NCBI GenBank assembly: GCA_034008185.1
Contig: CM067082.1
Span: 126,605,988 to 126,669,987, forward strand
DNA from: Gorsachius magnificus
Lineage: Eukaryota > Chordata > Aves > Pelecaniformes > Ardeidae
Direction: 5' to 3'
DNA length: 64,000 nucleotides
Made by a program: the position numbers and the translations under genes. Below, in pieces: positions 62,001 through 64,000 of the stretch. The stretch's first letter is position 1; each line of letters starts with the position of its first letter. The notes under the pieces are model-generated. The model had not been told where the DNA came from. It did not search any database and saw only the letters and a program-made list of their open reading frames with translations.

Positions 62001-64000
62001 CAAAACAGATCTGCCAATACAGATGTACAGTGCTACTCAGTCTCGTGGACTCTTACTCACGTACAGAATCAGTCAAAATAATACCCCCAGACAGAAAATA
62101 CTACATATTATGCTTGGTCTGTTCCCATCTCTGAGTTTACTCAGAATGTGCCGTGGTTATCAGTCTTACTGTATTGGAAGGCTGGAGCAGAAAACATGCA
62201 CCTGTACACATCCTGCTCTTTCACCCAGTTAGGTAGCAAAATAAAATGCTTTATGTATGATTGTTGAGTTGCATTAGCAAAATACAGTGGGTGGTGGTAA
62301 ACCAAAAAACACCTTTTTTTTTTTTTTTCTCCACTGAAGGTGAAGCAGAACTTTGGTGGATAGATAGGCTGGTATGGTATACTTGAATGCGGGTGGCAAT
62401 GCTGGAAGCAGTTCTGGTCACTGTCCTTTCCTTATTCTTTTTCTCTTAGAAGCAATTGTCTTTCTATGTTTTATTATCTCCCCTTTTTTGCCGTATGTGG
62501 AATATCTTACACATGATTTTTGTCCTCTTTGTTATACTCAAAGACTGATTTTTAGCCAGCTGTAAAGGCGGCATCAGTAACAGACCGTTTTTGATTCATA
62601 TTTATACACTGGCTCATCTGTTCTCTGAGGTTCTGCTCTCATTGTATGCTTGATACTCTGGGGGTCTCCTGCTGCCGTGTCAGACAGTTGTGCAAAAGCA
62701 GAGTCAAGAACTGATGACATATTGCCATCTTGACATGATGTTTATTCCACTGATGGAATAAGTTCTGTAGTTTAGGAGACTGACTTACGTCAATGTAAAA
62801 ATACATATTAAGGAATTACAGAGCAATTTTAGAAGAAAACAACATTTGAAGAGCTACATTATTGTGAAGATCAGAATCTATTCAGTAGCCCTGAAACATT
62901 TCTGAATGTGTGAAGAAATCAAGTGTGGTTTTACTGCTGTACAGAAAATAGTTATACAATGCATTATTCCTTTTTCAAGTCTGTAGTAATGGATAACTAT
63001 TGGAAACATACTGATGTTTCCATAGCTTATGGCATTATTGGTCCCACAGAAAGTTATAATCTTCTCAGCAAAGTCATTAATTGTTTTCTGTGTTGAATGG
63101 AGAACTAATGTATTGTTAGCAAATACTTGAAGTCTTTGGCCTAAGAAGTAGTGTTTGGTGGTGGGAAAGCAGTGGTAAGGGGAGAAACAGCTTTGTAATT
63201 TCCCAGTCTCAATTTAAGTGATTTAGATGATTCATTGTGTTCATTAGGAAGGATGCAACTCAATGAACTGAAATATATAAATCAAGGCAGAAACTTACTT
63301 TATAATTTCCCGTTCTTCTTTGCAGCATTTCTGCGTTGTAATAACAGAGCCAGATGTGCCTAATACAACTAGTATTCAATCCTTTTTAAAAAGGTGACTT
63401 AATCCCACGTTTTGCAGCTTCTGGAAGTCTACACATACAGTAATTTTTTTTTTCTTTTAGTTATGCTAGAAATAGATTTTTGAGCATAGCTTCCTGTACT
63501 TAAGTCGTTGCTGAGGTCATTCTTATGTAATGTCTATAAAATGTACCTCCTTTAAATTTAGAGAAACTATGTATATGATACTACTGTTGATTTGAAGCTA
63601 ATTAAAATCTGTATGCCTCATCTGAGAAAACAATACGAAGCAGCCTCTAGCAGAGATGTGTCTGTCTAGTCACTCAGATTTCTCCTTCCTGCAGCAGATC
63701 AAAGGAGTAAAGAATAGTTCCTTAAGATAAGGGAAACGTCAGCCTGTCCAGTGTGTGTGAGGAGCTGAATAAAGGCCTTGGATCATTCTAGTCACTTCTA
63801 CATGGCAAGATCTGGAAAAGATTCTTAGCCATATCTCTCTGGCTAAGGATTAGGCATGCACACCTCCCCGAGTTTTTTCCCTTTTTCACAAAATTTTGCA
63901 TGGAAAAGAAATGTGTGTTTTCATTGAGAAATGCCCCCAGCTGTGTTTTGGCTGAGTTTGTGATCTGGGTGGTTGTGGCAAGGACACCACCAGCCCTGCA
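59045..64000 (+). other. CRPPA: CRPPA intron 2 (5' part)
   Basis: AT-rich intronic sequence to the right edge. A splice-acceptor-like TTTTTCAG at about 59,972 and a TTTGCAG at about 63,325 are followed by sequence that does not match the CRPPA protein. I reject both as exons. Poly(T) runs occur at about 62,313 and 63,447. Confidence 0.7.

Noticed and set aside
63326..63400. Exon-like sequence after TTCTTTGCAG near the right edge
   Set aside because: A good acceptor, but the following sequence does not match CRPPA and soon meets stops without a convincing donor.
1..64000. CRISPR arrays, operons, prophage or other prokaryotic systems
   Set aside because: The window has spliced vertebrate genes, CpG islands and CR1 LINEs. 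No regularly spaced repeats or prokaryotic gene organisation are present.
1..64000. tRNA or other classical small RNA genes
   Set aside because: I looked for paired A-box and GGTTCGA-type B-box signals. The few TTCG occurrences (for example near 34,160) lack a cloverleaf context.

Overview
The window is vertebrate nuclear DNA, almost certainly from a bird. Several truncated CR1 LINE copies carry the typical avian/sauropsid 3' end of ATTCTATGA-type tandem units. Introns are compact, repeat density is low, and the background is AT-rich with sharp CpG islands at promoters. Coding sequence is a very small fraction of the 64 kb. Most long open frames are chance frames, especially in the GC-rich islands.

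Layout. (1) 1-7.2 kb, minus strand: the 5' half of LRRC72 (a leucine-rich-repeat protein). It starts in a CpG island at about 6.4-7.3 kb and runs leftward through four short exons (30, 74, 70 and 47 coding bases). The remaining LRR and C-terminal exons lie beyond the left edge. (2) 7.3-36.4 kb: intergenic, with CR1 fragments at 10.1, 14.5, 15.9, 20.4 and 23.6 kb, simple repeats, and one unexplained GC/CpG-richer block at 16.4-16.7 kb. (3) 36.69-40.5 kb, plus strand: the complete two-exon SOSTDC1 gene (secreted BMP/Wnt antagonist, 206 residues). It has a TATA box about 100 bp before the ATG, a GC-rich intron and an AU-rich 3'UTR. (4) 40.5-50.5 kb: intergenic, AT-rich, nothing gene-like recognised. 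(5) 50.5-51.1 kb: a CR1 copy that ends close to the next CpG island. (6) 51.15 kb to the right edge, plus strand: the first two exons of CRPPA (ISPD, CDP-ribitol pyrophosphorylase), with intron 1 of 6.9 kb. Further exons lie beyond the window.

The order LRRC72(-), SOSTDC1(+), CRPPA(+) agrees with the gene order I recall from human chromosome 7p21 read in reverse. That supports the identifications and suggests conserved synteny. The three genes are not an operon and share no pathway: a putative cilia/testis-type LRR protein, a signalling antagonist, and an enzyme of alpha-dystroglycan O-mannosyl glycan synthesis. I see no undescribed multi-gene system. The points most worth a second look are: the LRRC72 micro-exons together with an in-frame candidate cassette exon; the missing ATG and 21-base G run at CRPPA exon 1; an inverted pair of forkhead-type motifs in the SOSTDC1 intron; and the unexplained block at 16.4 kb.
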